Shown here piece by piece: positions 1-8,254 of a stretch of 64,000 nt of DNA. Positions within the stretch are counted from its first letter, which is position 1. The number at the start of each line of letters is the position of its first letter. The stretch is from Streptomyces sp. G-G2. GTDB lineage: Bacteria > Actinomycetota > Actinomycetes > Streptomycetales > Streptomycetaceae. The stretch is from positions 39,255-103,254 of the forward strand of contig NZ_JASISO010000032.1 in the NCBI RefSeq assembly GCF_030063135.1, in the 5' to 3' direction. The position numbers and the translations under genes are program-made. The notes below the pieces were generated by a model, which ran no database searches, had not been told where the DNA came from, and worked only from the letters and a program-made list of their open reading frames with translations.

Positions 1-219
1 CGCGAACACCTGGAAGCCGTACTCTCCACCCTCGGCGAGCGCGAGCGGAAGGTGGTCCAGCTGCGCTACGGGCTCGCCGACGGCCGCCCCCGGACCCTGG
101 AGGAGATCGGGCGGATCTTCGGTGTGACCCGCGAGCGGATCCGCCAGATCGAGTCCAAGACCCTCAGCAAACTGCGCGACCACGCCTTCGCCGACCAGCT
201 CCGCGGCTACCTCGACTGA
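1..219 (+). CDS. hrdA: RNA polymerase sigma-70 family factor, C-terminal part (HrdA-like)
   Basis: Only the last 72 codons are in the window; the 5' part lies to the left. The frame reads through sigma region 4: RYGLADGR, then TLEEIGRIFGVTRERIRQIE, the helix-turn-helix that contacts the -35 element, ending SKLRDHAFADQLRGYLD. This is a group 1/2 (RpoD-like) sigma factor. The tail differs from the principal factor HrdB, so an alternative Hrd factor is meant. I favour HrdA because the downstream gene order resembles the hrdA region of S. coelicolor as I remember it; HrdC or HrdD cannot be excluded from 72 residues. A strong terminator follows, shared with the convergent ABC genes. Confidence 0.85.
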   Translation, partial: REHLEAVLSTLGERERKVVQLRYGLADGRPRTLEEIGRIFGVTRERIRQIESKTLSKLRDHAFADQLRGYLD

Positions 220-331
220 GAAGGCCGGGCCAGGACCGAACCGGACCGGACGCGCCCTGATCTGGTCGGCCCCGACCTGGCCGGCCGACCTGACCGGCCC
301 CGATCCGACCCGGCCCGCACGAGAAGACGAA

Positions 332-366
332 GGGGGCGTCCGACGGGAAAACCGCCGGACGCCCCC
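332..366. terminator. Bidirectional terminator between sigma factor and ABC exporter genes
   Basis: An 11-bp perfect stem (GGGGGCGTCCG at 332-342 with CGGACGCCCCC at 356-366) encloses a short A-containing loop. It sits between two convergent genes and can serve both strands. There is no long T-run, as is usual in Streptomyces. Confidence 0.8.
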
Positions 367-386
367 ACCGCTCATGACGGGCCGGG

Positions 387-2318
387 TCAGTCGACCTCGG
401 CGACCGCCTGCGCGAACTGCGCCGCGTACAGGCGCGCGTACGCACCCTCCGCCGCCAGCAGCTCCTCGTGCGTGCCCTGTTCCACGATCGACCCGTTCTC
501 CATCACCAGGATGACGTCCGCGTCACGGATCGTGGACAGCCGGTGCGCGATCACGAAGGACGTCCGCCCCGCCGCCAGCCGCGCCATCGCCTTCTGGATC
601 AGCACCTCGGTACGGGTGTCGACCGAGCTGGTCGCCTCGTCCAGCACCAGGATCACCGGATCCGACAGGAACGCCCGGGCGATCGTGATCAGCTGCTTCT
701 CGCCCGCGCTGACCCCCGCGCCCTCGTCGTCGAGCACGGTGTCGTACCCGTCCGGCAGGGTGCGGATGAACCGGTCCGCGTGCGCGGCGCGCGCCGCCTC
801 CTCGATCTCCTCGCGCGTCACCGCGCGGGCCGAGGAGGCGCCGTAGGCGATGTTCTCCGCGATCGTGCCGCCGAACAGCCAGGTGTCCTGGAGCACCATG
901 CCGATGCCGGAACGCAGCTGCGCGCGGGTCATCTTCGCGATGTCCACCCCGTCCAGGGCGATCCGGCCGCCCGTGACCTCGTAGAACCGCATCAGCAGGT
1001 TGACCAGCGTGGTCTTGCCCGCGCCCGTCGGGCCGACGATCGCGACCGTGTGGCCCGGCTCGACGGACAGCGACAGGTTCTCGATCAGGGGCTTGTCCGG
1101 CTCGTAGCGGAAGGAGACCTTCTCCAGCGAGACGGCGCCGAGCACCTGCTCCGGAAGCTCCTGGACCGCCGAGTCGGCTTCCTGCTCCTCCGCGTCGAGC
1201 AGCTCGTACACCCGCTCCGCCGAGGCCACGCCCGACTGCACCAGGTTCGCCATCGACGCCAGCTGCGTCAGCGGCATCGAGAACTGGCGCGAGTACTGGA
1301 TGAAGGCCTGCACGTCACCGATCGACAGGGTGCCCGAGGCGACCCGGAGGCCGCCGACGACCGCGACCAGCACGTAGTTGATGTTCGAGACGAAGAACAT
1401 CACCGGCTGCATGATCCCGCTGACGAACTGCGCCTTGAACGAGGCCCGGTACAGCGCCTCGTTCTGCTCGGCGAACGTCGCCGCGGACTCCTGCTGACGC
1501 CCGAAGACCTTCACCAGCGTGTGCCCCGAGTACATCTCCTCGATGTGCGCGTTGAGCGTGCCGGTGACCTTCCACTGCGCCACGAACTGCGGCTGCGACT
1601 TCTTGCCGATCTTCGCGGCGATGAAGATCGCCATCGGGACGGTCACCAGCGCGACCAGCGCCAGCAGCGGGGAGATCCAGAACATCATCGCCAGCACGCC
1701 GACGATCGTGAGCAGCGAGTTCAGCAGCTGCCCCATCGTCTGCTGGAGCGTCTGTCCGATGTTGTCGATGTCGTTGGTCGCCCGGCTCAGCACCTCGCCG
1801 CGCTTCTGCTGGTCGAAGTACGACAGCGGCAGCCGCGAGAGCTTGTCCTGCAGCTCCTCGCGCATCCGGTACAGGGTGCCGTTCATCACGTGGTTCGCCA
1901 GCCGGGTCGCGACCAGCATCAGCAGCCCGGCCGCGACGAAGGTGCCCAGCGCCCACAGCGCGACCACCCCGACGGCGCCGAAGTCGATGCCCTGTCCCGG
2001 GGTGAAGTCGGTCCCGGACAGCATGTCGGCCATGCCGTCCTCGCCCTTGGCGCGCAGTGCCTCCAGGGCCTGCGCCTTGGTGGCCCCGGCAGGCATCTGC
2101 CTGCCGACGATCCCGGCGAACACCAGGTCGGTGGCCTTGCCGAGGATCTTCGGGCCGACCACCGAGAAGGCGACGCTGCCGACGATCGCGACGATCATGC
2201 CCCAGAGCGTCTTCCGGTCCTGCGTCAGCTGTCCCAGCAGCCGCTTTCCGGAATTCTTGAAATCCATGGACCGCGTCGTCGGCGGTCCCATCATCATCCG
2301 TCCACCGGGCCCGCTCAT
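387..2318 (-). CDS. ABC exporter subunit with consensus ATPase site (permease-ATPase half-transporter)
   Basis: 643-residue half-transporter: six-helix exporter membrane domain in about residues 1-390, nucleotide-binding domain from about 400 to the end. Visible motifs are Walker A GPTGAGKTT (about 430), Q-loop MVLQDTWLF, a variant signature VSAGEKQ in place of LSGGQ, Walker B ILVLDEATSS with the catalytic Glu, and the switch His in VIAHRLS. The start overlaps the stop of the upstream ABC gene by 4 bases, so the two are translationally coupled and should form one heterodimer. An unusual stretch of about 50 residues follows the first helix (QMPAGATKAQALEALRAKGE), as in related actinobacterial exporters. 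The substrate is unknown; multidrug or lipid export is typical of the family. Confidence 0.93.
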   Translation of the reverse strand: MSGPGGRMMMGPPTTRSMDFKNSGKRLLGQLTQDRKTLWGMIVAIVGSVAFSVVGPKILGKATDLVFAGIVGRQMPAGATKAQALEALRAKGEDGMADMLSGTDFTPGQGIDFGAVGVVALWALGTFVAAGLLMLVATRLANHVMNGTLYRMREELQDKLSRLPLSYFDQQKRGEVLSRATNDIDNIGQTLQQTMGQLLNSLLTIVGVLAMMFWISPLLALVALVTVPMAIFIAAKIGKKSQPQFVAQWKVTGTLNAHIEEMYSGHTLVKVFGRQQESAATFAEQNEALYRASFKAQFVSGIMQPVMFFVSNINYVLVAVVGGLRVASGTLSIGDVQAFIQYSRQFSMPLTQLASMANLVQSGVASAERVYELLDAEEQEADSAVQELPEQVLGAVSLEKVSFRYEPDKPLIENLSLSVEPGHTVAIVGPTGAGKTTLVNLLMRFYEVTGGRIALDGVDIAKMTRAQLRSGIGMVLQDTWLFGGTIAENIAYGASSARAVTREEIEEAARAAHADRFIRTLPDGYDTVLDDEGAGVSAGEKQLITIARAFLSDPVILVLDEATSSVDTRTEVLIQKAMARLAAGRTSFVIAHRLSTIRDADVILVMENGSIVEQGTHEELLAAEGAYARLYAAQFAQAVAEVD

Positions 2319-4048
2319 GCGGCCTCCGCCTCCGTCAGCTGGGAGAGCACGATCTCCCGGTAGGTCTCATTGCCGGCCATCAGTTCGTGGTGGCGCCCCT
2401 CGCCCACCACCTGGCCCTCGTCCAGCACGATGATCCGGTCCGCGTCGCGGATCGTGGACACCCGCTGGGCGACGATGACCACCGTCGCGTCCCCGGTCTC
2501 GCGGGCGAGCGCCGCGCGCAGCGCCGCGTCCGTCGCGTAGTCGAGCGCGGAGAACGAGTCGTCGAAGAGGTAGATCTCGGGCCGCTGCACCAGTGTGCGG
2601 GCGATCGCCAGCCGCTGGCGCTGCCCACCGGAGACGTTCGTTCCGCCCTGGGTGATGGGGGCCTCCAGGCCGCCCTCCAGTTCGGACACGAAGCCCTTGG
2701 CCTGGGCCACCTCAAGGGCCTGCCACAGCTCCTCGTCGGTCGCGTCGGGGCGTCCGTAGCGCAAGTTGGAGGCCACGGTTCCGGAGAAGAGGTACGGCTT
2801 CTGCGGCACCATGCCGACCGTCCTGGCCAGCAGCGCCGGGTCGAGGCGCCGTACGTCCTCGCCGTCGACCAGCACCTCGCCGCCCGTCGCGTCGAACAAC
2901 CGCGGTACGAGCCCCAGCAGCGTCGACTTCCCGCTGCCCGTCGACCCGATCACCGCGGTCGTCTCACCGGGCCGTGCCACCAGGTCCACCCCGCGCAGCA
3001 CGGACGCCTCGGCACCCGGGTAGCGGAAGTCCGCCCCGCGCAGCTCCAGCTGCCCGTGCCGGGCCAGCTCGCGCACCGGGTTCGCGGGCGGAACCACGCT
3101 GGTCTCGGTGTCCAGGACCTCCTGGACGCGCTCCGCGCACACCTCGGCGCGCGGCACCATCATGAACATGAAGGTGGCCATCATCACGGACATGACGATC
3201 TGCATCAGGTACGCGAGGAAGGCGGTCAGCTGACCGATCTCCATGCCACCGCTGTCGATGCGCATCGCACCGAACCAGATCACGGCGACGCTGGAGATGT
3301 TCACGACGAGTATCACCGTCGGGAACATCAGTGCCAACAGCTTGCCGGACGCCAGGGACACCGAGGTCAGACCGGTGTTGGCCTCCCGGAAGCGGCCCTT
3401 CTCGTACTCGTCGCGGACGAAGGCGCGGATCACCCGGTTGCCGGTGATCTGCTCGCGCAGCACCCGGTTCACCGTGTCCAGCCGCGTCTGCATGGTGCGG
3501 AACAGCGGCCGCGTCCGCCAGACGATCGTGCCGACCGCGATGCCGAGCACCGGCACCACCGCGGCCAGTACGCCCGACAGCTTCACGTCGAGGGACAGGG
3601 CCATCGCGATGCCGCCGACGCACATGATCGGTGCCGACACCATCAGGGTGAAGGACATCAGCACCAGCATCTGGATCTGCTGGACGTCATTGGTCGTACG
3701 GGTGATCAGCGACGGCGCGCCGAAGTGGCCCAGCTCGCGGGCGGAGAAGCTCTGCACCCGGTCGAAGACGGCGGCGCGGATGTCCCGGCCGACCGAGGCC
3801 GCGGTCCGGGCGCCGAAGTAGACGGCGCCGACGTTGCACACCAGCTGTACCAGTGACACGCCGAGCATGAGTGCGCCGAAGGACAGGATGTAGCCCGTGT
3901 CGCCGTTGACGACACCGTTGTCGATGATGTCGGCGTTGAGCGTGGGCAGGTACAGGCTCGCGCTGGTCTGCAGCAGTTGCAGCAGCACCAGCAGAGCGAT
4001 GGGTTTCCGGTACGGACCCAGATGGGTCCGCAGAAGTCGTATGAGCAC
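2315..4048 (-). CDS. ABC exporter subunit with degenerate ATPase site (permease-ATPase half-transporter)
   Basis: First gene of the exporter pair. The chosen GTG start gives 577 residues beginning VLIRLLRTHLGPYRKP, the usual N-terminus of this family; the frame stays open to 4141 but that extension looks non-coding. The membrane domain is followed by a nucleotide-binding domain with Walker A GSTGSGKST and a good signature NVSGGQRQRLAIA. However, Walker B ends LFDDSFSALD (Asp where the catalytic Glu should be) and the switch His is Gln (VIVAQRVST). Such a subunit is the non-catalytic partner in heterodimeric exporters of the TmrAB/BmrCD type; the next gene supplies the consensus residues. Confidence 0.92.
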   Translation of the reverse strand: MLIRLLRTHLGPYRKPIALLVLLQLLQTSASLYLPTLNADIIDNGVVNGDTGYILSFGALMLGVSLVQLVCNVGAVYFGARTAASVGRDIRAAVFDRVQSFSARELGHFGAPSLITRTTNDVQQIQMLVLMSFTLMVSAPIMCVGGIAMALSLDVKLSGVLAAVVPVLGIAVGTIVWRTRPLFRTMQTRLDTVNRVLREQITGNRVIRAFVRDEYEKGRFREANTGLTSVSLASGKLLALMFPTVILVVNISSVAVIWFGAMRIDSGGMEIGQLTAFLAYLMQIVMSVMMATFMFMMVPRAEVCAERVQEVLDTETSVVPPANPVRELARHGQLELRGADFRYPGAEASVLRGVDLVARPGETTAVIGSTGSGKSTLLGLVPRLFDATGGEVLVDGEDVRRLDPALLARTVGMVPQKPYLFSGTVASNLRYGRPDATDEELWQALEVAQAKGFVSELEGGLEAPITQGGTNVSGGQRQRLAIARTLVQRPEIYLFDDSFSALDYATDAALRAALARETGDATVVIVAQRVSTIRDADRIIVLDEGQVVGEGRHHELMAGNETYREIVLSQLTEAEAA

Positions 4049-4184
4049 GCGCAGGCTCCGGTCGGCAAGATCGAGGGGGTTCACCCCATCTTCGGCCAAC
4101 CGGGGGTGTGATCCCCACTGTTTTTCGCAAAGCCGGTTCAAAAGGCGTACGCGCCCCGGCGGAGCCCCAGGCCCTGACCGGCCC

Positions 4185-4259
4185 GGACCCGCCTCGGACC
4201 CGGAACGCCGGACCCGCCTCAGACCCGGAACTCCGGACCCGCCTCAGACCTGGAAGGCC
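4185..4259. repeat. Three tandem copies of a 25-bp repeat overlapping the 3' end of the sugar kinase gene
   Basis: Units at 4185-4209, 4210-4234 and 4235-4259 all follow the pattern GGACCCGCCTC(A/G)GACC(C/T)GGAA with small differences. The rightmost unit contains the last codons and stop of the sugar kinase on the minus strand (FQV-stop). The other two are downstream near-copies of that 3' end, which suggests expansion by slippage or tandem duplication. Confidence 0.8.
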
Positions 4260-5716
4260 CCCGGGTGGATCTGCTCCCGCGTCGCGGTGTACTGCTGGCG
4301 TACCGACTGCCAGACCGCGAGGTCCTCACCCGGCTCGAAGACCTGCGCCGCCGGGGCGGGCCACACCGGCGGGGTGTGCGCGGCCAGCGTGCCCTGCGCC
4401 ACGCCCAGCGCCCACGCAGCCTGACGCGCCGCGCCCAGCGCCGCGTAGTCCGCGGGCTGCGGTACGACGACCTGCGTGCCGAACAGTCCCGGCGCGGCCG
4501 CCTGCACCGCGGGCAGTTCGGCCGCCGCGCCCAGCAGGAAGACCCGCCGGATCTCCACGCCCCGGCTGCGCAGCACGTCCAGGGCGTCCACCAGCCCGCA
4601 CAGCATCCCCTCGAAGGAGGCCCGCGCCAGGTGCTCCGGCTTCATCGAGTCTCGCCGCAGCCCCGACAGGGTCCCGGCGGCCTGCGGCAGGTTCGGGGTC
4701 CGCTCGCCCTCCAGGTACGGCAGCAGGACCAGCCCGTGCGCACCCGGCGTCGACTTCAGGGCCAGGTCGGACAGGCCCTCCAGATCGGTGCCCAGCAACT
4801 CGGCGGTGCCGCGCAGGGCCCGTACCGCGTTGGAGGTGTTCACCACCGGCAGGTGCATCCCGGCGGCGTCGGCCAGCGAGGTGATCAGGCCGTTCGGCTC
4901 CGACAGGGCCTCGCGGTGCACGGCCATCACGGAACCGGACGCGCCCAGCGAGACCACCGCGTCACCGGGACCGAGCCCGAGGCCGAGGGCCGCGGCCATG
5001 GTCTCCCCGGTACCGGCGGAGATCAGCAGCCCCTCCGGGGTGGTGCCCGCGGCGTCGGCCGGACCGAGCACCTCGGGCAGCATCGCCCGGTGCCCCAGGG
5101 CCAGCTCGACCAGATCGGGACGGTAGGAACCGCTGGCCGCCGACCACCAGCCGGTGCCGGAAGCGCCACCGCGGTCGGTGGTGCGCCGGGCCGGACGGCC
5201 CAGCAACTGCCAGACCAGCCAGTCGTGCGGGGACATCAGCACGGCCACGCGCCGGGCCGCCTCGGGCTCGTTGCGCGCCAGCCACGCCAGTTTGGTGATC
5301 GGCCGCGAGGCCTGCGGAACGGAACCGACGGCTTCGGCCCAGGCCCGCCGCCCGCCGTGCCCCTCGACGCCGAGGGCGTCGATGAGGTCGGCGGCCGCGA
5401 CCTGGCCGCGCCGGTCGTTGCCGACCAGGGCGGGGCGCACCAGCGCCCCCTGGTTGTCCAGCGCGAGCAGCCCGTGCTGCTGCGCGGAGACCCCGATGGC
5501 CTGGACCCCTTCGAGCAGCCCGCCGCCCGCGGCCTCGCCGAGGGAGAGCAGCCATGCCTGGGGGTCGGTCTCGTGGGGGTTCGCGCCGTCGGGTTCCCCG
5601 CCTCCGTGCTGTGGATGGGGTGCGTACCCCTGGCGCAGCACGGCGCCCGTGTCCGTGTCGCAGACGACGATGCGTGTGAAGGCGGAAGAGCTGTCCAGCC
5701 CGGCGACTATCCCCAT
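4244..5716 (-). CDS. FGGY-family carbohydrate kinase, xylulokinase-like, altered catalytic motif
   Basis: 490 residues, the normal length for xylulokinase. The N-terminal ATPase fold begins GIVAGLDSSSAFTRIVVCD; the substrate-side signature VSAQQHGLLALD is close to the xylulokinase type; the C-terminal half has GDAVVSLGASGSVMA and the ADYAALGAARQAAWAL helix. Family members phosphorylate a ketopentose such as D-xylulose with ATP. One oddity matters: the motif that normally reads GxGDN, carrying the catalytic Asp, reads AGTGETMAAALG here, with Glu at residue 238. Activity or substrate may therefore differ, so no gene symbol is given. It follows the ABC genes on the same strand after about 195 bases including repeats and is probably a separate unit. 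Confidence 0.88.
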   Translation of the reverse strand: MGIVAGLDSSSAFTRIVVCDTDTGAVLRQGYAPHPQHGGGEPDGANPHETDPQAWLLSLGEAAGGGLLEGVQAIGVSAQQHGLLALDNQGALVRPALVGNDRRGQVAAADLIDALGVEGHGGRRAWAEAVGSVPQASRPITKLAWLARNEPEAARRVAVLMSPHDWLVWQLLGRPARRTTDRGGASGTGWWSAASGSYRPDLVELALGHRAMLPEVLGPADAAGTTPEGLLISAGTGETMAAALGLGLGPGDAVVSLGASGSVMAVHREALSEPNGLITSLADAAGMHLPVVNTSNAVRALRGTAELLGTDLEGLSDLALKSTPGAHGLVLLPYLEGERTPNLPQAAGTLSGLRRDSMKPEHLARASFEGMLCGLVDALDVLRSRGVEIRRVFLLGAAAELPAVQAAAPGLFGTQVVVPQPADYAALGAARQAAWALGVAQGTLAAHTPPVWPAPAAQVFEPGEDLAVWQSVRQQYTATREQIHPGAFQV

Positions 5717-5764
5717 GGGGTGAATTCTGCCGCACTGGCGCGCGGGCTCGTCCGCCGCGTGGGC

Positions 5765-6064
5765 TCAGGTGTTGCTGGTGCCCCAGTCGTCGTCCGCGCC
5801 GCCGCCCCGGCGGCGCAGCCCGCGCACCCGCCCGACGAGGGTGTCGGGCGCCGCGTCCCCGACCTTGTCACTCACCGCGGCGAAGGCCTTGCCCGCGAAC
5901 TGGCGCCCGCTCTGGCCCGCCGTCTCGGCCGCGTTGCGCACGGCGGGGTTCTGGGCCAGCTGCCGAGCGGACTTCTTCAGCTGCTCGTAGCGCTCCCGTC
6001 CGGCGTGGGTTCCCAGGACGTACCCGAGGGCCAGTCCCACGACGAACGTGACCTTGTACCGCAT
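5765..6064 (-). CDS. YtxH-like membrane-anchored small protein
   Basis: 99 residues from ATG 6064 (MRYKVTFVVGLALGYVLGTH). One N-terminal membrane helix with the glycine-rich GLALGYVLG pattern is followed by a charged, helix-prone region (AGRERYEQLKKSARQLAQN) and a basic, glycine-rich tail ending DDDWGTSNT. This matches the YtxH/gas-vesicle-like domain family, often annotated as a general stress or envelope protein; no biochemical role is established. It lies 48 bases downstream of the kinase start in the same direction, which would make it the upstream gene of that unit. Confidence 0.8.
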   Translation of the reverse strand: MRYKVTFVVGLALGYVLGTHAGRERYEQLKKSARQLAQNPAVRNAAETAGQSGRQFAGKAFAAVSDKVGDAAPDTLVGRVRGLRRRGGGADDDWGTSNT

Positions 6065-6218
6065 GTCTGCCGCCCTTCGTAGTGTTGGTGCCCGGGCCGC
6101 CCGGCCGACTCTCGATACCGATTGGCGGAGCACCCCCCTGCTTGCGCTAATCTATGTCTCGCAACGAACGAGCGCCCTCCGGCACCACCGGTGGTCGGCT
6201 GTTTGGCGCACGCAGCAA

Positions 6219-6291
6219 TCCCCTGTAGCTCAATTGGCAGAGCAGCCGACTGTTAATCGGCAGGTTACTGGTTCGAGTCCAGTCGGGGGAG
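6219..6291 (+). tRNA. tRNA-Asn (anticodon GTT), copy 1
   Basis: 73-nt cloverleaf. The acceptor arm TCCCCTG pairs with CGGGGGA; the D-loop begins AGCTCAATTGGCAGAGC; the anticodon loop CTGTTAA has GTT at 6252-6254; the T-arm contains GTTCGAGTC. The discriminator is G and CCA is not encoded. Copy 2 lies 5 nt downstream. Confidence 0.98.
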
Positions 6292-6296
6292 CGCGA

Positions 6297-6369
6297 TCCC
6301 CTGTAGCTCAATTGGCAGAGCAGCCGACTGTTAATCGGCAGGTTACTGGTTCGAGTCCAGTCGGGGGAG
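6297..6369 (+). tRNA. tRNA-Asn (anticodon GTT), copy 2
   Basis: Base-for-base identical to copy 1 over all 73 nt, with a repeat period of 78 bp. Both copies are probably processed from one precursor that ends at the strong hairpin starting at 6375. Confidence 0.98.
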
Positions 6370-6374
6370 CGGTG

Positions 6375-6404
6375 AAGAAAGAGGACCCAGTGGGTCCTCT
6401 TTCT
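6375..6404 (+). terminator. Intrinsic terminator of the tRNA-Asn pair
   Basis: A long stem (AAGAAAGAGGACCC pairing with GGGTCCTCTTTCTT) is followed by further T residues up to 6409. It is a classical rho-independent terminator with an unusually clear T-tract for this genome. Confidence 0.93.
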
Positions 6405-6551
6405 TTTTTGTCCCGCTCGGGAACCGGGCAGCCCTCGTCACGGTCTCCCGGGGCAGGCGAAGCCGATCATGCGAAGCATCCGAGGCAGGAGATCGTATGA
6501 GCGGCTATGCTGCGGCAGACAGCGCGTACACATGTGCGCGACGCGCCGTGA

Positions 6552-6625
6552 GGGGCGGTAGCTCAGCCGGTTAGAGCAGCGGACTCATAATCCGTCGGCC
6601 GTGGGTTCGAGTCCCACCCGCCCCA
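6552..6625 (+). tRNA. tRNA with CAT anticodon (tRNA-Ile2 more likely than elongator tRNA-Met)
   Basis: 74-nt cloverleaf: acceptor GGGGCGG pairs with CCGCCCC, D-arm AGCTCAGCCGGTTAGAGC, anticodon CAT at 6586-6588 in loop CTCATAA, T-arm GTTCGAGTC, discriminator A. CAT may belong to elongator Met or to Ile2, where the C is modified to lysidine to read AUA. The variable region TCGGCCG resembles bacterial Ile2 more than Met, hence my preference. A -10-like TATGCT lies at 6506-6511. Confidence 0.95.
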
Positions 6626-6630
6626 CTGCG

Positions 6631-6664
6631 AGCCGCAGGTGAAGAAACGATCTCACCTGCGGCT
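6631..6664 (+). terminator. Terminator after the CAT tRNA
   Basis: A 12-bp perfect stem (AGCCGCAGGTGA at 6631-6642 with TCACCTGCGGCT at 6653-6664) encloses an A-rich loop and starts 5 nt after the tRNA. Confidence 0.88.
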
Positions 6665-6752
6665 TTGGCGTTTTCCCAGGGATATCCGCCCCCTCGCATC
6701 CGGCCGTCGGCCGCCCCGCACCCCGCCGACCGGGCGCCGTGCCGAAGGGGCG

Positions 6753-7919
6753 TCAGAAAGTCTCCGTCTCGTCGGCCAGGTCGCGCAGTACGTCGTCCAG
6801 GTTCTGGCGGCGGGCGTAGACCGCGCGGCGGCGGACCGCGCCCGAGCCGTCGCGCAGGAGGGCGGCCAGCGTCTTGGCCGCGTGGTCGAGGTCGCCCGCC
6901 GCCGCCAGTTCGGGGGCGACCAGGTCGAACAGCGCCTCCGCCAGGTCCGCCGCCGGAACCTCCGCGCCCGAGTACGGGTCCAGGCCGAAGCCCTCCAGCC
7001 CGTCGTGGGCCGCCCGCCAGCGCGCGAGGCGCAGTACGTCCTCCCGTACGACCGGGTCGGGACGGTGTTCGGCGATCTCGCGCAGGGCGGTGGCGACCAG
7101 GGCGCGGACCAGTTCGGCCTGGAGCACGGCCGTGTCGATGTCCGGGGACATGTCGGGGGCCCGGATCTCAAGGGTGGGCCAGTGGTCGGACGGGCGGAGG
7201 TCCCAGTAGACCATCTTGGTGTCGAGGGCCGCCCCGGAGCCGAGCAGGGCCTGCACCGAGCGCTGGTAGTGGGCGGTGGAGGTGAAGTGCGGCGGCAGCC
7301 CGGCCGACGGCCAGGTGGACCAGGCCATCGCGCGCCAGCTGGCGTGGCCGGTGTCGCGGCCGCCCCAGAACGGCGAGTTGGCGGCCAGCGCGATCATCGT
7401 GGGCAGCCAGGGCCGGACCCGGTTGGCCACCGCCACGGCGGTGTCCATGTCGAGGGTGCCGACATGGATGTGACGCCCGCAGGTGACCAGGGTCTCGGTG
7501 AGCGAGCCGAAGCGGCGGGCCATCTCGCGCTGGCGCGGCTCGTCGTCGCTCAGGTGCAGCGGTCCCGGTACGGGCACGACGGGCGAGGGGCTGGCCAGCA
7601 GGCGGCAGCCGTGGGCGCGGGCGGCCTTGGCGAGGGTGCGCCGCAGGGCGGCGAGGTCCTCGCGCAGACCGTGGGCGGTGTCGGCGACCGGGCTGGAGAT
7701 CTCCACCTGGTAGCGGGTGCCCTCGGCGTGGATGTGGTGCGGGTCGCCGGCAGCGGTGGCGAGGACCTGCTCGGCGGCCGGGGCCAGCCGGAAGGTGCGG
7801 GCGTCGACGAGGAGGAACTCCTCCTCGACTCCGAGGGTGAGGGGAGTCGTCCCGGAGCGGCCGGGGACCTCAGGACTCCGGACGGTGTTGCTCGTGGTGC
7901 TCTTGCCAGGTTCGATCAC
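6753..7919 (-). CDS. Carboxylate-amine ligase, YbdK / glutamate-cysteine ligase 2 family
   Basis: 388 residues from a GTG start preceded by AGGGAGGC. The family signature TLGVEEEFLLVDARTFRL sits near the N-terminus (about 30-47), with YQVEISSP (substrate and metal side), CGRHIHVGTLD and the conserved LEIRAPDMSP further on. Members ligate an amino group to a carboxylate with ATP; some have weak gamma-glutamylcysteine synthetase activity. Actinobacteria make mycothiol rather than glutathione, so the true substrate is unclear. It stands alone on the minus strand, divergent from the MFS gene. Confidence 0.9.
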   Translation of the reverse strand: MIEPGKSTTSNTVRSPEVPGRSGTTPLTLGVEEEFLLVDARTFRLAPAAEQVLATAAGDPHHIHAEGTRYQVEISSPVADTAHGLREDLAALRRTLAKAARAHGCRLLASPSPVVPVPGPLHLSDDEPRQREMARRFGSLTETLVTCGRHIHVGTLDMDTAVAVANRVRPWLPTMIALAANSPFWGGRDTGHASWRAMAWSTWPSAGLPPHFTSTAHYQRSVQALLGSGAALDTKMVYWDLRPSDHWPTLEIRAPDMSPDIDTAVLQAELVRALVATALREIAEHRPDPVVREDVLRLARWRAAHDGLEGFGLDPYSGAEVPAADLAEALFDLVAPELAAAGDLDHAAKTLAALLRDGSGAVRRRAVYARRQNLDDVLRDLADETETF

Positions 7920-8254
7920 TACGCCTCCCTGGACATTCGAGTCGTTTCATCATGAGCTGAACGCGTAGGGGTGAGCGCACGTCGATTCGGTCAAATGTCC
8001 GGTGATAGTGGCGAGTTAGCGGCCGGACCGGCCCTCGCGCGGGGGCCCGGAGTCCTGTGGTGCGCAGGGGGCGGGAGGTGAACCCGGCGGCCGGGGAGGA
8101 CGGGACGGCGACGGTCCCCGGCGGGCCGGAGAGGGCGGGACGGCAACGGTCCCCGGCGGCCGGGGAGCGCCGCGCGGCCGCGGGGTGGCCTCGCTTCGAT
8201 GTGGTGGCCATCAATTCGGTCGAGGGCGCGGGGCGTGGGCGGTTAGCATCCGAT
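7920..8254. other. Intergenic region between divergent ligase and MFS genes
   Basis: This 335-base stretch carries no convincing gene. It holds the ribosome binding site of the ligase, a GC-rich tandem repeat at 8089-8158, and a short AT-richer stretch (TTAGCATCCGAT) just before the MFS start. An in-frame extension of the MFS gene back to 8057 runs through the repeat and has the composition of repeat DNA, so I treat it as non-coding. Confidence 0.6.
8089..8158. repeat. Two tandem copies of a 35-bp GC-rich repeat
   Basis: Units 8089-8123 and 8124-8158 share the pattern GGCCGG(G/A)GAGG, then CGGGACGGC(G/A)ACGGTCCCC and GGCG. A partial third copy (GCCGGGGAG) follows. The repeat lies in the leader of the MFS gene. 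Confidence 0.8.

Noticed and set aside
468..2363. Long open frame (631 codons) antisense to the ABC exporter gene
   Set aside because: The translation is rich in Arg, Asp and His with no family pattern; it is the mirror of a real gene with G/C third positions.
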